Positions 18,429 through 28,062 are shown, numbered from the stretch's first letter. The stretch is DNA of 64,000 nucleotides from Mycolicibacterium sp. CBMA 247 (GCF_009729095.1 NZ_VTGX01000001.1:1674001-1738000), one strand, 5' to 3'. Numbers and translations: made by a program. The notes: generated by a model not told the origin, from the letters alone.

Positions 18429-19330
18429 CGGATCCCTGGGCTCGCCCAACCGACCAGTCCCCGCCAGCACCTTCCGCGGAGCTGCCTTCGCAGCCACCGT
18501 CGCGGGATCAGCCTGGCCAGCCGGGTCAGGTCGAGCAGCCGGCACCTGCCGCTCCCCAGCCGCAGGGCCCCTCGGCCCTCGCGAAGGTCAAGAAGCTGCT
18601 CTCGGATCCGCTGTCGGTGGTGCTGGTCGTGGTGATCGTGGTGGCCCTGGTCGCCGCCGGAGTGCTCGGCGGTGAGCTGTATGCCCGCAGCCGCGCCGAC
18701 AAGATCGTCGCCTCCATCGTGGGATGTGTCGTACAGGACGGCGCGAAGGCCTCGTTCGACCCGCTGCCGCCGTTCCTCATGCAGCACGTGACCGGGCACT
18801 ACACGAACATCAATATCGAGACCGCGGGCAACCAGATCCGTGATGCCAAGGGCATGAAGGTGGTCCTGGACATCCAGGACGTGCGGCTCAAGGAGACCGC
18901 CGACGCCAGCGGCACCGTCGGCTCGCTGACCGCCAACATCACCTGGTCCACCGACGGCATCCGCCAGACCGTGGCCGACATGGTCCAGCTGCCGTTCATC
19001 GGCTCGGCGATCTCGGATGTGCGGACCAACGCGTCCAACGGGACGATCGAACTCAAGGGGCTGCTCGGCACCATCACGGCCAAGCCCACGGTGGTCAACA
19101 AGGGCATCTCGCTGCAGATCGTGGATCTGAGCGCGATCGGCCTGTCCTGGCCGCGCGAGACCCTGCAACCGATCCTCGACAAGTTCACCGCCCAGCTGAC
19201 CGAGAACTACCCGGTGGGCATCCACGCGGACAGCGTGCAGGTCACCGACAGCGGCGTGGTGGCGAAGTTCTCCTCCCAGAACGCGTCGATGCCCAAGCCG
19301 GTCGACGACCCCTGCTTCGCGAAGCTCTAG
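18425..19330 (+). CDS. DUF2993 (LmeA-like) membrane-anchored protein (Rv0479c homologue)
   Basis: A 301-residue protein with a Pro/Gln-rich cytoplasmic N-terminus (about 1-50), one transmembrane helix (about 62-85, VVLVVVIVVALVAAGVLGG) and an extracytoplasmic DUF2993 domain. In mycobacteria a DUF2993 protein, LmeA, matures lipomannan mannan elongation, and the domain resembles lipid-binding TULIP folds. It starts with GTG 18425 overlapping the nitrilase stop. A stable hairpin (19352-19373) follows. Role in envelope lipid handling is inference from family. Confidence 0.82.
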   Translation: MTDPWARPTDQSPPAPSAELPSQPPSRDQPGQPGQVEQPAPAAPQPQGPSALAKVKKLLSDPLSVVLVVVIVVALVAAGVLGGELYARSRADKIVASIVGCVVQDGAKASFDPLPPFLMQHVTGHYTNINIETAGNQIRDAKGMKVVLDIQDVRLKETADASGTVGSLTANITWSTDGIRQTVADMVQLPFIGSAISDVRTNASNGTIELKGLLGTITAKPTVVNKGISLQIVDLSAIGLSWPRETLQPILDKFTAQLTENYPVGIHADSVQVTDSGVVAKFSSQNASMPKPVDDPCFAKL

Positions 19331-19351
19331 AGCTAGAAGCTCGGGCTGGTT

Positions 19352-19373
19352 CTCACCGGTCCTAGCCGGTGAG
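19352..19373. terminator. Hairpin between convergent DUF2993 gene and deoC
   Basis: CTCACCGG (19352-19359) and CCGGTGAG (19366-19373) form a perfect 8-bp stem with loop TCCTAG. It lies 21 bp after the DUF2993 gene and overlaps the deoC stop codon, so it can serve both directions. No U-tract, as is common for mycobacterial terminators. Confidence 0.55.
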
Positions 19374-20042
19374 GCCGTCGAGCACCGCCCGGGTGCCCGA
19401 CAGGCCGAGCCGGGTGGCTCCGGCGTCGAGCATCGCCACGGCCGCCTCGGCGGTCCGGATACCACCGCTGGCCTTGACCCCGACACCGTCTCCGACCGCA
19501 TTTGCCATCAGTTCGACGGCTCGGGTCGACGCGCCACCGCTGGGGTGGAAGCCGGTGGAGGTCTTCACGAAGTCGGCGCCTGCGCTGACGGCGGCCCGGC
19601 ACACGTCCTGCAACAACGCCTCGCCGGCGAACTCCATCAGAGCCGCGGACTCCACGATGACCTTCAGCGTGGCGCTGGGCGCAGCGGCGCGCACCGCGGC
19701 GACCTCGGTCGCGGTCGCGGTCAGGTCTCCACTCAGCGCGGTACCGACGTCGATCACCATGTCGATCTCTGAGGCGCCGGCGGCGACCGCCAGTTGCGAT
19801 TCGCGGGCCTTGATCTCGGGCAGGTGCTTGCCGGACGGGAAACCGGACACGGCGGCCACCGCAAGGCCGGAAGGTCGGACCACCTCCGCGGCTGCCACCA
19901 GCGACGGAGACACGCAGACCGCGAACACCCCGAGTCCGGCGGCCTCGGCCACCAGTCTCTCGACGTCGGCCACGGTGGCCTCGGGTTTCAGCAGGGTGTG
20001 ATCGACCAGTGCCGCAACCTGCGCGCGGGTGTAGCTGCCCAT
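19362..20042 (-). CDS. deoC: Deoxyribose-phosphate aldolase
   Basis: A 226-residue class I aldolase cleaving 2-deoxyribose-5-phosphate to glyceraldehyde-3-phosphate and acetaldehyde in deoxynucleoside catabolism. The fold starts with [15 protein letters not shown]; the Schiff-base lysine is in [10 protein letters not shown], the proton-relay lysine in [10 protein letters not shown], and [10 protein letters not shown] provides the active-site Asp. ATG 20042 is chosen because it sits in a TGATG junction with the upstream DUF2599 gene; a longer frame to 20177 has no family similarity. Confidence 0.95.
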   Translation of the reverse strand: MGSYTRAQVAALVDHTLLKPEATVADVERLVAEAAGLGVFAVCVSPSLVAAAEVVRPSGLAVAAVSGFPSGKHLPEIKARESQLAVAAGASEIDMVIDVGTALSGDLTATATEVAAVRAAAPSATLKVIVESAALMEFAGEALLQDVCRAAVSAGADFVKTSTGFHPSGGASTRAVELMANAVGDGVGVKASGGIRTAEAAVAMLDAGATRLGLSGTRAVLDGLTG

Positions 20043-20464
20043 CAGAACGGTTCCTCGCTGCCGCCGGGATTGCACCCGCTGGCCAGCATCACCTCGGGGC
20101 TGACCTGGGGCCGCCACGGCTCCAGATTCCAGCTGGCCTTTCCGGGTTCGGCGAGTTCGGCGAAGGTCCAGTGGCACAGGAACTGCTCACGCATCCCGGG
20201 GAGGTCGGCGTCCGGGGACAGCGTCAGCACCTCGGCCCAGGCCTGGTCGGCCTCCGCCGCGGTGCCCGGTTGGCGGGTCAGGGCGCGGGCGGCGTCGGTC
20301 GGATAGACCCGCAGACTCGACAGGTCGCCCCATTTGGCCCATTCGACGTGGTCGACGTAAGCGTGGTCGACCGAGCCGGGAGCGGCGGCAGCGATGGGGG
20401 CCGACATCAGACACGCGCCCAGCACGACGCCTGCCGCGCCGAGGGCGGCCAGTGGTAGACGCAT
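20042..20464 (-). CDS. Secreted DUF2599 protein (Rv0477 homologue)
   Basis: A 140-residue exported protein. The N-terminus from ATG 20464 is a Sec signal peptide with hydrophobic core [19 protein letters not shown] and cleavage after AAAA. The mature domain contains [21 protein letters not shown] and two Cys (FLCHW, SGCNP) that may form a disulfide, as in DUF2599. Function unknown. It overlaps deoC by one base and is 4 bp from the DUF2516 gene. Confidence 0.85.
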   Translation of the reverse strand: MRLPLAALGAAGVVLGACLMSAPIAAAAPGSVDHAYVDHVEWAKWGDLSSLRVYPTDAARALTRQPGTAAEADQAWAEVLTLSPDADLPGMREQFLCHWTFAELAEPGKASWNLEPWRPQVSPEVMLASGCNPGGSEEPF

Positions 20465-20468
20465 CGAC

Positions 20469-20753
20469 TCAGCGCGACTTTCCCTGGATCTCGAGCAGTT
20501 TCGGCCGAACGTCGACGAGGTATATCCCCGTGGCGCAGGCCGAGATCGCGGCGCCGAAGGCATCGCGCAGCAGAAGCGTCAGCAGCAGGCTCACCCCGAG
20601 GATCGCCAGCCATACCGGCTTGGTGAGCTTGCCGGTGGCCGTATAGGCGTCCGGACGCTGCATGGCGGCGTGCACGAGCGCGTAGACGCCCACGAAGAAG
20701 ACGACGGCGACGAGCACCAAGACGATGACGCCCGCAAGGTTGGCGAGTTGCAC
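20469..20753 (-). CDS. DUF2516 small membrane protein (Rv0476 homologue)
   Basis: A 94-residue integral membrane protein with two hydrophobic helices (about 5-30, [20 protein letters not shown], and 47-65, [15 protein letters not shown]) and a weaker third near 67-80. The hydrophilic end is [13 protein letters not shown]. It is conserved between hbhA and the DUF2599 gene in mycobacteria. No known function. Confidence 0.85.
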   Translation of the reverse strand: MQLANLAGVIVLVLVAVVFFVGVYALVHAAMQRPDAYTATGKLTKPVWLAILGVSLLLTLLLRDAFGAAISACATGIYLVDVRPKLLEIQGKSR

Positions 20754-20791
20754 CTCACCAGCCTATGCGGGCGTCGTCACTAGCGTCGACC

Positions 20792-20812
20792 GACGGGCTC
20801 TAGCCCGCCGTC
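20792..20812 (-). terminator. Hairpin downstream of hbhA
   Basis: GACGGGCT and AGCCCG(C)CGTC pair with a single bulge around a 2-nt loop, 11 bp after the hbhA stop. It may attenuate transcription into the DUF2516 gene. Confidence 0.4.
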
Positions 20813-20822
20813 AACGCCGGTA

Positions 20823-21467
20823 TTACTTCTGGGTGACCTTCTTGGCCGGGGCGGCCGTGGTCTTCTTGGCAGCCGGAGTAGCGGCCTTCTTGGCCGGGGC
20901 GGCCGCGGTCTTCTTGGCAGCCGGAGCGGCGGCCTTCTTAGCCGGGGCGGCAACCTGCTGGCCGGCCTTCTCGGCCTTCTTCGGCAGTTCGACACCCACC
21001 AGCTTGGCGGCACGCTCACCGACCGCGCGGGTCTGGGTCGCCACGGTGCCCAGGGCCTCCTGGGTCAGCTCGACGGCCTGGTCGGTGTACTCCTCGACGC
21101 GGCTGGCGGCTTCCTCGATGGCCGGCTGGTTGCGCAGGCGCTCCAGCGCCGCCTCGCCGCGCTCGACCAGCTTGTTGTAGGTGGCGGTGGCCTGATCGGC
21201 ATAGCCCTCGGCGGCCTTGCGCAGGTCGTCGGAGTGCAGCTTCTCGCGCAGCTCACCGAACTGAGCCGGCAGGTCTTCCTGCAGCTTGGTCAGCCGGGCA
21301 CGGCTCTCCTCGACACGGGCCCCGGCGTCGGTGCGCGCGCCCTCGGCGCGCTCACGGAGGCTGGCGACGATCTCATTGACCGTGGCCAGGGCCAGGTCGG
21401 CGGCGCCGACGGCGGCCAGCAGCGGGGCCTTCAGATCTTCGATGGTGGGCTGGGTCTTGTCGGTCAT
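20823..21467 (-). CDS. hbhA: Heparin-binding hemagglutinin HbhA
   Basis: A 214-residue surface-associated adhesin/lipid-droplet protein. Residues 1-155 form a long amphipathic coiled-coil region ([20 protein letters not shown], then Glu/Ala/Arg heptads) and the C-terminus is a Lys-Ala-Pro tail with [16 protein letters not shown] repeats (about 165-214), the heparin-binding and methylated region. No signal peptide, as expected. A good Shine-Dalgarno (AAAGGA) precedes ATG 21467. The tail is encoded by 48-bp tandem repeats. Confidence 0.96.
   Translation of the reverse strand: MTDKTQPTIEDLKAPLLAAVGAADLALATVNEIVASLRERAEGARTDAGARVEESRARLTKLQEDLPAQFGELREKLHSDDLRKAAEGYADQATATYNKLVERGEAALERLRNQPAIEEAASRVEEYTDQAVELTQEALGTVATQTRAVGERAAKLVGVELPKKAEKAGQQVAAPAKKAAAPAAKKTAAAPAKKAATPAAKKTTAAPAKKVTQK
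20839..20951. repeat. 48-bp tandem repeats encoding the Lys/Ala/Pro tail of HbhA
   Basis: Two near-identical 48-bp units (20839-20886 and 20887-20934) and part of a third start with TTCTTGGCCGGGGCGGC. Each encodes two KKxAAPA-type blocks. Unit-number change would alter the heparin-binding tail length between strains. Confidence 0.8.
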
Positions 21468-21527
21468 GTGAATTCCTTTCTCAGGATGGACTTTTATGCG
21501 GTGGTTATTCGGGCAGCTGGTGCGGTG

Positions 21528-21923
21528 TCAGTCAGTGGTCGGCTCCTCACCTGCATCGGCTTCGTTCTGCTGGCGGAACGACGCGTAGATGTCGAGCAGC
21601 ACCTGCTTCTGCCGTTCGGTGATCCTGACGTCGTTGACGATGGCGTCGCGGACCTCGCTGGGTTCGCTGGGCTCCAAGATCCCGGCGCGCACATAGAGGA
21701 CTTCCGCAGACACCCGCAGTGCCTTCGCGATCTGGTTGAGCACATCGGCGGAGGGTTTGCGCAATCCCCGTTCGATCTGGCTCAGGTAGGGATTGCTGAC
21801 GCCGGCCTTTTCGGCCAACTGCCGAACCGATACCTGCGCCGCCTCACGCTGGGCCCGGATGAAGCTTCCGATGTCCTGCGCAGCGTTGGAGACGACAGCG
21901 GCGAGGTTTTCGTCTTGCGCCAT
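21528..21923 (-). CDS. XRE-family transcriptional regulator (Rv0474 homologue)
   Basis: A 131-residue DNA-binding protein. The HTH is at about 19-73 (IRAQREAAQVSVRQLAEKAGVSNPYLSQIERG) and the C-terminal part is helical and acidic. ATG 21923 begins the conserved MAQDEN sequence; the longer frame to 21995 crosses the putative operator. It sits between hbhA and a DUF445 gene. A 7-bp-arm palindrome at 21982-22007 upstream suggests autoregulation. Rv0474 in M. tuberculosis has been described as a copper-responsive regulator. Confidence 0.9.
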   Translation of the reverse strand: MAQDENLAAVVSNAAQDIGSFIRAQREAAQVSVRQLAEKAGVSNPYLSQIERGLRKPSADVLNQIAKALRVSAEVLYVRAGILEPSEPSEVRDAIVNDVRITERQKQVLLDIYASFRQQNEADAGEEPTTD

Positions 21924-21981
21924 GTCATTCCCCCTCGTAGTCGGGTATCCGTTAATGACGAATTTCACGCTACGACGGGGT

Positions 21982-22007
21982 GCTAACTTTTGCAAGCACT
22001 AGTTAGC
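21982..22007. promoter_or_regulatory. Palindromic operator candidate upstream of the XRE gene
   Basis: GCTAACT (21982-21988) and AGTTAGC (22001-22007) are perfect 7-bp arms around 12 nt, 59 bp upstream of the XRE start and next to the stop of the DUF445 gene. The spacer carries TTTTGCAAG, which resembles RamB-type motifs. An XRE dimer is the simplest ligand. Confidence 0.45.
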
Positions 22008-22012
22008 GCAGG

Positions 22013-23368
22013 TCAGAAGAGTAGTTGCGCAATCGAATAGATGATCAGACCGGCCAATGACCCCACCACGGTGCCGTTGATCCGGATGAATTGCAGGTCA
22101 CGGCCCACATGGAGCTCGATGCGGCGGCTCGCCTCATCGGCGTCCCAGCGTTCGATGGTCTCGGTGATGATTGCTGTGATCTCGGTCCCATACTCCGCGA
22201 CCAGATGTTTTGCGCCCCGGATGATCCAGCCGTCGACCTTGTCGCGTAGCTCGGCGTCGTCACGCAATGACTCGCCGATGCGCATCACCGAGTCGGCGAT
22301 CCGGGTCCGCAACGCCGAAGACGGGTCGTCCACCGACTCCAGGATGATCCGCTTGGCGGCCGCCCACGCGGTCTCAGCGGCCCGCGCCACCTCGTCGCGG
22401 CCCATGATCTGTTCCTTGACGTTCTCGGCGCGCTGAATCGTCGCCTCGTCATGCTGCAGGTCGTCGGCGAACTCGAACAGGAACCGGGTGGCCGAGCGCC
22501 GCAGCTCGTGATCGGGGTTGCGGCGCACCTTGTCGGTGAAGTCCATCAGCTCGCGGTGGATCCGGTCCCCGACCAGGTGGTCCACCCAGCGCGGCGACCA
22601 GGTCGGCGAATCACGCTCGATCACCCGCTCGATGACCTCACCAGAGTTGAGCGACCACTGGAACGCCCGGTCGCACAGGAGCTGGATCAGCGCTTCCTGC
22701 CGGCCTTCCTCGAGAAGCGTCGAAAGCACCCGACCGATCGGCGGCCCCCACTTCGGCTCGGCGATGCGCTTGACGATCATTCGGTCCAGTACGTGCTGAA
22801 CGTCCTCGTCGCGCAGCATCTCCACCCCGACCCGCAGCATGGTGGACACCTCCGCGGCCACCCGCTCGGCATGGGAACGGTCGGACAGCCACTTGCCCAA
22901 CCGGCCGGCGACCTGGGCGTCGCGCAACTTGGTCGCGATCACCTCGGGAGACATGAAATTCTCCCGGACGAAGGCGCCCAGCCCCTCCCCCAACTGGTCT
23001 TTCTTGCGCTTGATGATGGCCGTGTGCGGGATGGGAATACCGAGGGGATGCTTGAACAGCGCGGTGACCGCAAACCAGTCAGCCAGCGCACCGACCATTC
23101 CGGCCTCGGCCGCCGCCCGCACATAACCGATCCAGGGCGCCGCCCCGCCCGCCGCCGCCCCGCGGGATTGCGCCCAGGTACACAGCAGGAAGACCACTGT
23201 CGCGCCGATCAGGAAGCCCAGCGCGACCAGCTTCATCCGCCGCAAACCCTGTCGGCGTTCGGCGTCGGCGGCGCTGTCCGCACCCGCCAACGTCTCGGCA
23301 AAACTTGCCCGCGGGCCCGCAAGCGCGCGGACTCCCGCGTCGGTTCGATGTGCCACGATTTCCATCAT
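22013..23368 (-). CDS. DUF445 family membrane protein (Rv0473 homologue)
   Basis: A 451-residue protein with two hydrophobic segments, about 45-66 (LVALGFLIGATVVFLLCTW) and the C-terminal VVGSLAGLIIYSIAQLLF, flanking a long helical domain. The family signature AEAGMVGALADWFAVTALFKHPLGIPIPHTAIIKRKK is at about 85-125. Function is unknown. ATG codons at 23368 and 23365 are both possible. It lies upstream of the XRE regulator on the same strand. Confidence 0.9.
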   Translation of the reverse strand: MMEIVAHRTDAGVRALAGPRASFAETLAGADSAADAERRQGLRRMKLVALGFLIGATVVFLLCTWAQSRGAAAGGAAPWIGYVRAAAEAGMVGALADWFAVTALFKHPLGIPIPHTAIIKRKKDQLGEGLGAFVRENFMSPEVIATKLRDAQVAGRLGKWLSDRSHAERVAAEVSTMLRVGVEMLRDEDVQHVLDRMIVKRIAEPKWGPPIGRVLSTLLEEGRQEALIQLLCDRAFQWSLNSGEVIERVIERDSPTWSPRWVDHLVGDRIHRELMDFTDKVRRNPDHELRRSATRFLFEFADDLQHDEATIQRAENVKEQIMGRDEVARAAETAWAAAKRIILESVDDPSSALRTRIADSVMRIGESLRDDAELRDKVDGWIIRGAKHLVAEYGTEITAIITETIERWDADEASRRIELHVGRDLQFIRINGTVVGSLAGLIIYSIAQLLF

Positions 23369-23463
23369 CCGCTATCGCCGCGACTGGGCGTCTGACCCTC
23401 AGACCGGTATCCGCAGATTCGCCGTAGTATCAAGTAGAACTAGGGAATGGGACTACTGCGACT

Positions 23464-24168
23464 GTGGCACAGCAGACTCCGCCGGCGGCGGTGAAGACCG
23501 ATGGACGCAAACGGCGCTGGCACCAGCACAAGGTGGACCGGCGCAATGAGTTGGTAGACGGCACCCTGGAAGCCATTCGGCACCGGGGCAGCAACGTCAG
23601 CATGGATGAGATCGCCGCCGAGATCGGCGTGTCCAAGACCGTGCTCTACCGCTACTTCGTCGACAAGAACGACCTCACCACCGCGGTGATGATGCGCTTC
23701 GCGCAGACCACGCTGATCCCGAACATGGCTGCCGCACTGTCCTCCAACCTCGACGGTTTCGATCTGACCCGCGAGATCATCAAGGTGTACGTGGAAACCG
23801 TTGCGGCCGAACCGGAACCGTATCGCTTTGTGATGGCGAACAATTCGGCGAGCAAGAGCAAAGCCGTCGCCGATTCCGAGCAGATCATCGCCCGCATGCT
23901 GGCCGTCATGCTGCGCCGCCGAATGGCCCAGGCCGGCATGGACACCAGTGGCGCCGAGGCGTGGGCATTTCACACCGTCGGCGGTGTCCAGCTGGCCACC
24001 CACTCGTGGATGTCGAACCCGCGAATGACCGCCGACGAACTGATCGACTACCTGACCATGCTGTCGTGGAACGCGCTGTGCGGCATCGTCGAGGTGGGCG
24101 GCTCCCTGGAGAAGTTCAACTCGCTGCCTCACCCGTCACCGGTTTTGCCGCCACAACTGCTTGACTGA
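23464..24168 (+). CDS. TetR-family transcriptional regulator (Rv0472c homologue)
   Basis: A 234-residue repressor-type protein. The HTH is at about 44-66 (SNVSMDEIAAEIGVSKTVLYRYFVDKNDL), and the C-terminal ligand domain ends in a Pro-rich tail. Start GTG 23464. It is divergent from the DUF445 gene (95 bp apart), and the PPK2 gene begins just past its stop, so it may regulate itself and either neighbour. Confidence 0.92.
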   Translation: MAQQTPPAAVKTDGRKRRWHQHKVDRRNELVDGTLEAIRHRGSNVSMDEIAAEIGVSKTVLYRYFVDKNDLTTAVMMRFAQTTLIPNMAAALSSNLDGFDLTREIIKVYVETVAAEPEPYRFVMANNSASKSKAVADSEQIIARMLAVMLRRRMAQAGMDTSGAEAWAFHTVGGVQLATHSWMSNPRMTADELIDYLTMLSWNALCGIVEVGGSLEKFNSLPHPSPVLPPQLLD

Positions 24169-24172
24169 ACGG

Positions 24173-25042
24173 GTGAGCGACAACCGAGACCTGCCCGCCC
24201 TGTGGACCCACGAACCACATGACCAACTGGTCTTCCGTCCGGGCAACAAGGTCGCGCGCATCGACACCAACGGCACTCCCGGATTCCGCGGGAACAAGAG
24301 TGATGCCCCAACCCTGCAGACCGAGCGCAACCTGAGGCTGGCCTCGCTGCAGGAGATGCTCTACGCCCGCTCCAAGAGCGGTGACGACAATCGCTCGGTA
24401 CTGCTGATCCTGCAGGGCATGGACACCGCGGGCAAGGGCGGGATCGTCAAACATGTTGTGGGAGCAGCGAATCCGCAGGGCATTCGGTACACCAGCTTCG
24501 GCAAGCCCACCGAGGAGGAGCGGGCGCACCACTATCTGTGGCGGATTCGCAACGCCCTTCCGCCGGCCGGACACATCGGGGTTTTCGACCGTTCGCACTA
24601 CGAGGATGTGCTCATCGTCCGGGTGCACAACCTGGTGCCACCGGACGTCTGGGGCGCCCGCTACGACGAGATCAACGCGTTCGAACGCGAGTTGGTCAAT
24701 GCCGGCACCACACTGGTGAAGGTGGCCATGTTCGTCTCGCCCGCCGAGCAGAAGTCGCGCCTGGCCGAGCGGCTGGAACGGCCCGACAAGTACTGGAAGT
24801 ACAACCCGGCCGATATCGACGAGCGGCTGTTGTGGCCCAAGTACCAAGAGGCCTACCAGGTCATGCTGGAGAAGACGTCCACCGACTATGCGCCGTGGCA
24901 CATCGTGCCGTGCGACAAGAAGTGGTACAGCCGGCTGGCCATCACCGAACTGCTCATCGAGGCGTTGAAAGGCCTCAACATGTCCTGGCCGCCGCCGGAC
25001 TTCGATGTCGAGGCGGAGAAGAAGCGTCTGGCCGACGCCTAG
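24173..25042 (+). CDS. Polyphosphate kinase 2 family protein, class III-like
   Basis: About 289 residues. PPK2 enzymes move phosphate between polyphosphate and nucleotides; class III members phosphorylate AMP and ADP. Walker A is LQGMDTAGKGG; the lid/Walker B region is GVFDRSHYEDVLIVRVHNLVP; and AEQKSRLAERLERPDKYWKYN and APWHIVPCDKKWYSRL match the class III pattern. Start GTG 24173; a TTG at 24161 inside the TetR gene end is the alternative. It directly follows the TetR gene and may be controlled by it. A second PPK2, of the class I type, lies at 41129-41986. Confidence 0.9.
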   Translation: MSDNRDLPALWTHEPHDQLVFRPGNKVARIDTNGTPGFRGNKSDAPTLQTERNLRLASLQEMLYARSKSGDDNRSVLLILQGMDTAGKGGIVKHVVGAANPQGIRYTSFGKPTEEERAHHYLWRIRNALPPAGHIGVFDRSHYEDVLIVRVHNLVPPDVWGARYDEINAFERELVNAGTTLVKVAMFVSPAEQKSRLAERLERPDKYWKYNPADIDERLLWPKYQEAYQVMLEKTSTDYAPWHIVPCDKKWYSRLAITELLIEALKGLNMSWPPPDFDVEAEKKRLADA

Positions 25043-25047
25043 CTCTT

Positions 25048-25112
25048 GGCGCCGAGACGACGGTTTCTGGCGCGAAATCATCGAAATCGCGCCACAAACC
25101 GTAGCGTCGGCG
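25048..25112. repeat. Long imperfect palindrome, copy A (flanks broken DUF559 gene)
   Basis: About 65 bp. The left arm starts CGCCGAGACGACGGTTTC and the right arm, reverse complemented, starts CGCCGACGCTACGGTTTG, with TGGCGCGA shared in both arms; the centre is GAAATCATCGAAATC. The same element in the opposite orientation is at 26033-26096. It lies 5 bp after the PPK2 stop and could act as its terminator. Confidence 0.75.
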
Positions 25113-25119
25113 TTTCTCT

Positions 25120-25977
25120 TTAGTGGGGGTAGCCCGCCCGATCGAGCGCATTCCAGGTACGGGTGAGGATTTCTGGTCCTCGACAGCGCAGCTGCCGGGC
25201 GCTCACCCGCACAATCGTCCAGCCGCGGGACGCCAGGAATTCCAGCCGGACGATGTCGTTTTCATGATCCTCCGGGCTGCTCCAGTGTTGGTCACCGTCG
25301 TATTCGACGCCCACCATTCACTCCGGCCAGCCCATATCGATGCGTCGACGTACCCGACCCCATTCGTCGGCCACTGGTATCTGGGTGACCGGTCGGGGCA
25401 CTCCACCGCGGACGAGCAGGAGCCGCAGTCGCGTCTCCTGCGGAGATTCGGCTCCCGCGTCGGCAAGGTCGAGCGCCGTGCGTAGTCGACGGATCCCGCG
25501 GGCGCCCGGGTAACGCTCCGCGATGACCGCGACGTCGCCGACGCCTTGGCCGGTGCTGTTGAGCAGGGCATCGATCCGGATGATCGCCGTATCGAGCGGT
25601 TGACGCCGGCCCATGTCATAGCAGGTGCGGGCGACGTTGGTGCAGGTCATGTCGCCAACGACGTGGACCTCGTCGTCCGCGATGACGCCGGTGTGGATCA
25701 GGATGCCGCGCGGAGCCGGATGGCGGATCCGGGCGAGTTCGGCCGGCGCGTCAGCGGGCAGCCATTTGCTCCCGAGTGCCGCCGCCGAGGAATACCCCGC
25801 AAGCGTTGCGCTGCGCCCAGACCACAGCCACGCGGCCGTCGCCCGGGTGTGCGCGTTGAGCGTGAAATTCTTTGGTATGTATATGTTTTGGTGAAGCTTT
25901 CGATATCTGGTCTGGAGTGCGTAGCGAGTGAGCCGCCCAGCGGAAAGCTCCTCGGTCGCCACGAGGATGTCCCCCAC
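25120..25977 (-). pseudogene. DUF559/AbiEi-like nuclease-fold gene interrupted by an in-frame stop
   Basis: A 285-codon frame read through one stop. Codons 1-219 give an AbiEi-like N-terminal part (GRLTRYALQTRYRKLHQNIYIPK) and the beginning of a PD-(D/E)XK-like domain (AESPQETRLRLLLV, VRRRIDMGWPE); TGA at 25320-25318 then breaks it, and the same frame continues with MVGVEYDGDQHW to a natural stop at 25120. The family has Trp at the stop position (WPEW), so one G-to-A change of TGG explains it. The stop separates the catalytic Asp from the later Glu/Asp, so the truncated product should be inactive. The first third is AT-richer than its neighbours. Confidence 0.85.
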
Positions 25978-26032
25978 ACCGACATTTGACGCACCGGGCG
26001 GGCGTCCGGTTCCGTACCCGCGCCTCCCTACC

Positions 26033-26096
26033 CGCCGGCACTACGGGTTTTCGCGCGATTTCGACGATTTCACGCGAACAACCGTCGTCTCGGCGC
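26033..26096. repeat. Long imperfect palindrome, copy B (inverted relative to copy A)
   Basis: Reverse complementing gives GCGCCGAGACGACGGTTG at the start and AAACCCGTAGTGCCGGCG at the end, closely matching copy A at 25048-25112. It has the same hairpin potential. Together the two copies bracket the broken DUF559 gene as inverted repeats about 920 bp apart. Confidence 0.75.
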
Positions 26097-26100
26097 AAAA

Positions 26101-26135
26101 GAAAGCTGCCCCCGACGGTGTCGAGGGCAGCTTTC
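26101..26135 (-). terminator. Intrinsic terminator of umaA
   Basis: GAAAGCTGCCC (26101-26111) and GGGCAGCTTTC (26125-26135) are perfect 11-bp arms around 13 nt, 8 bp after the umaA stop. On the minus strand the stem ends in TTTC and is followed by TTTTGCG. Confidence 0.75.
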
Positions 26136-26143
26136 GGAAGAAC

Positions 26144-27118
<975 letters not shown>

Positions 27119-27170
27119 CTACTGTGGGTAGACTAGCTAAGCCTCGGCCATAGTGCCAGCTCGGGTGCTT

Positions 27171-28031
27171 TCAGTACTTATAGAAGCCCTGGCCCGATTT
27201 TTTGCCGAGCTGCCCGGCCTCCACCATGCGCAACAAGAGCGGCGGCGCGGCGTACAAAGGCTCTTTGAACTCGTCAAACATCTTGTCAGCGATGAGCTTT
27301 AGGGTGTCCAAACCGACCAGGTCGGACAGCCGCAGCGGCCCCATCGGATGCGACAATCCGGCCACCACAGCTTTGTCGACATCGTCAATTGTGGCAAAGC
27401 CGCCTTCGACCATCCGGACCGCCGACAAGAGGTACGGAACCAGCAACGCATTGACCACGAAACCGGACCGGTCAGAACAACGGACGACCTGTTTTCCGAG
27501 GACCGTGCTGGCGAATTCCTCGACGCGCGCGGCGGCGGCATCGGCGGTCACCAGGGTGCTGACCAATTCAACCAACGGCAACACCGGAACCGGGTTGAAG
27601 AAGTGCAGGCCCAGCACCCTGGCAGGATTCTGGGTAGCTGCTGCGATTTTCATGATCGGAATGCTGGAGGTGTTGGAGGCCAGCACCGCATCGGGATCGG
27701 TGATGACCCGGTCCAGGTCCGCGAAGATCTTGGCCTTGACGTTCTCATCCTCGATGACGGCCTCGATGACCAGCTGACGGTCGGCCAGGTCGTCGATCGT
27801 GGTGGTGAACTTCAGCTTGGCCAGTGCAGCGTCTTTCTCCCGCTCCGTGACCTTGCCCGCACTGACCCCGCGCTCGAGCGATTTGGTGATGCGGGCACGG
27901 CCCGCGGTGACCAGTGCATCGGTCGTCTCGAAGACCAGAACGTCTACGCCGGCACGCGCGGACACCTCGGCGATTCCCGCGCCCATCTGGCCGGCACCGA
28001 TCACACCTACTCGTTCAATTTGATTGCTCAC
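27171..28031 (-). CDS. fadB2: 3-hydroxybutyryl-CoA dehydrogenase FadB2
   Basis: A 286-residue NAD(P)-dependent enzyme oxidising 3-hydroxyacyl-CoA (beta-hydroxybutyryl-CoA) to the 3-keto form. The Rossmann motif is VGVIGAGQMGAGIAEV; the catalytic His is in LGLHFFNPVPVLPLVE and the partner Glu in the same block; NALLVPYLLSAV and SHPMGPLRLSDLVGLD form the C-terminal dimer domain. It lies downstream of icl on the same strand with a strong hairpin between them, as in Rv0467-Rv0468. Confidence 0.96.
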   Translation of the reverse strand: MSNQIERVGVIGAGQMGAGIAEVSARAGVDVLVFETTDALVTAGRARITKSLERGVSAGKVTEREKDAALAKLKFTTTIDDLADRQLVIEAVIEDENVKAKIFADLDRVITDPDAVLASNTSSIPIMKIAAATQNPARVLGLHFFNPVPVLPLVELVSTLVTADAAAARVEEFASTVLGKQVVRCSDRSGFVVNALLVPYLLSAVRMVEGGFATIDDVDKAVVAGLSHPMGPLRLSDLVGLDTLKLIADKMFDEFKEPLYAAPPLLLRMVEAGQLGKKSGQGFYKY

Positions 28032-28062
28032 TACTTCACTTTCTCAGTACGCAGATACGCGA

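Noticed and set aside
20839..20951. CRISPR-like repeat array
   Set aside because: The 48-bp units are contiguous, without spacers, and encode the Lys/Ala/Pro tail of HbhA.
25120..25317. Independent 65-residue protein starting MVGVEYDGDQHW
   Set aside because: It is in the same frame as, and directly follows, the broken DUF559 gene; it is better explained as its C-terminal part after a nonsense change.
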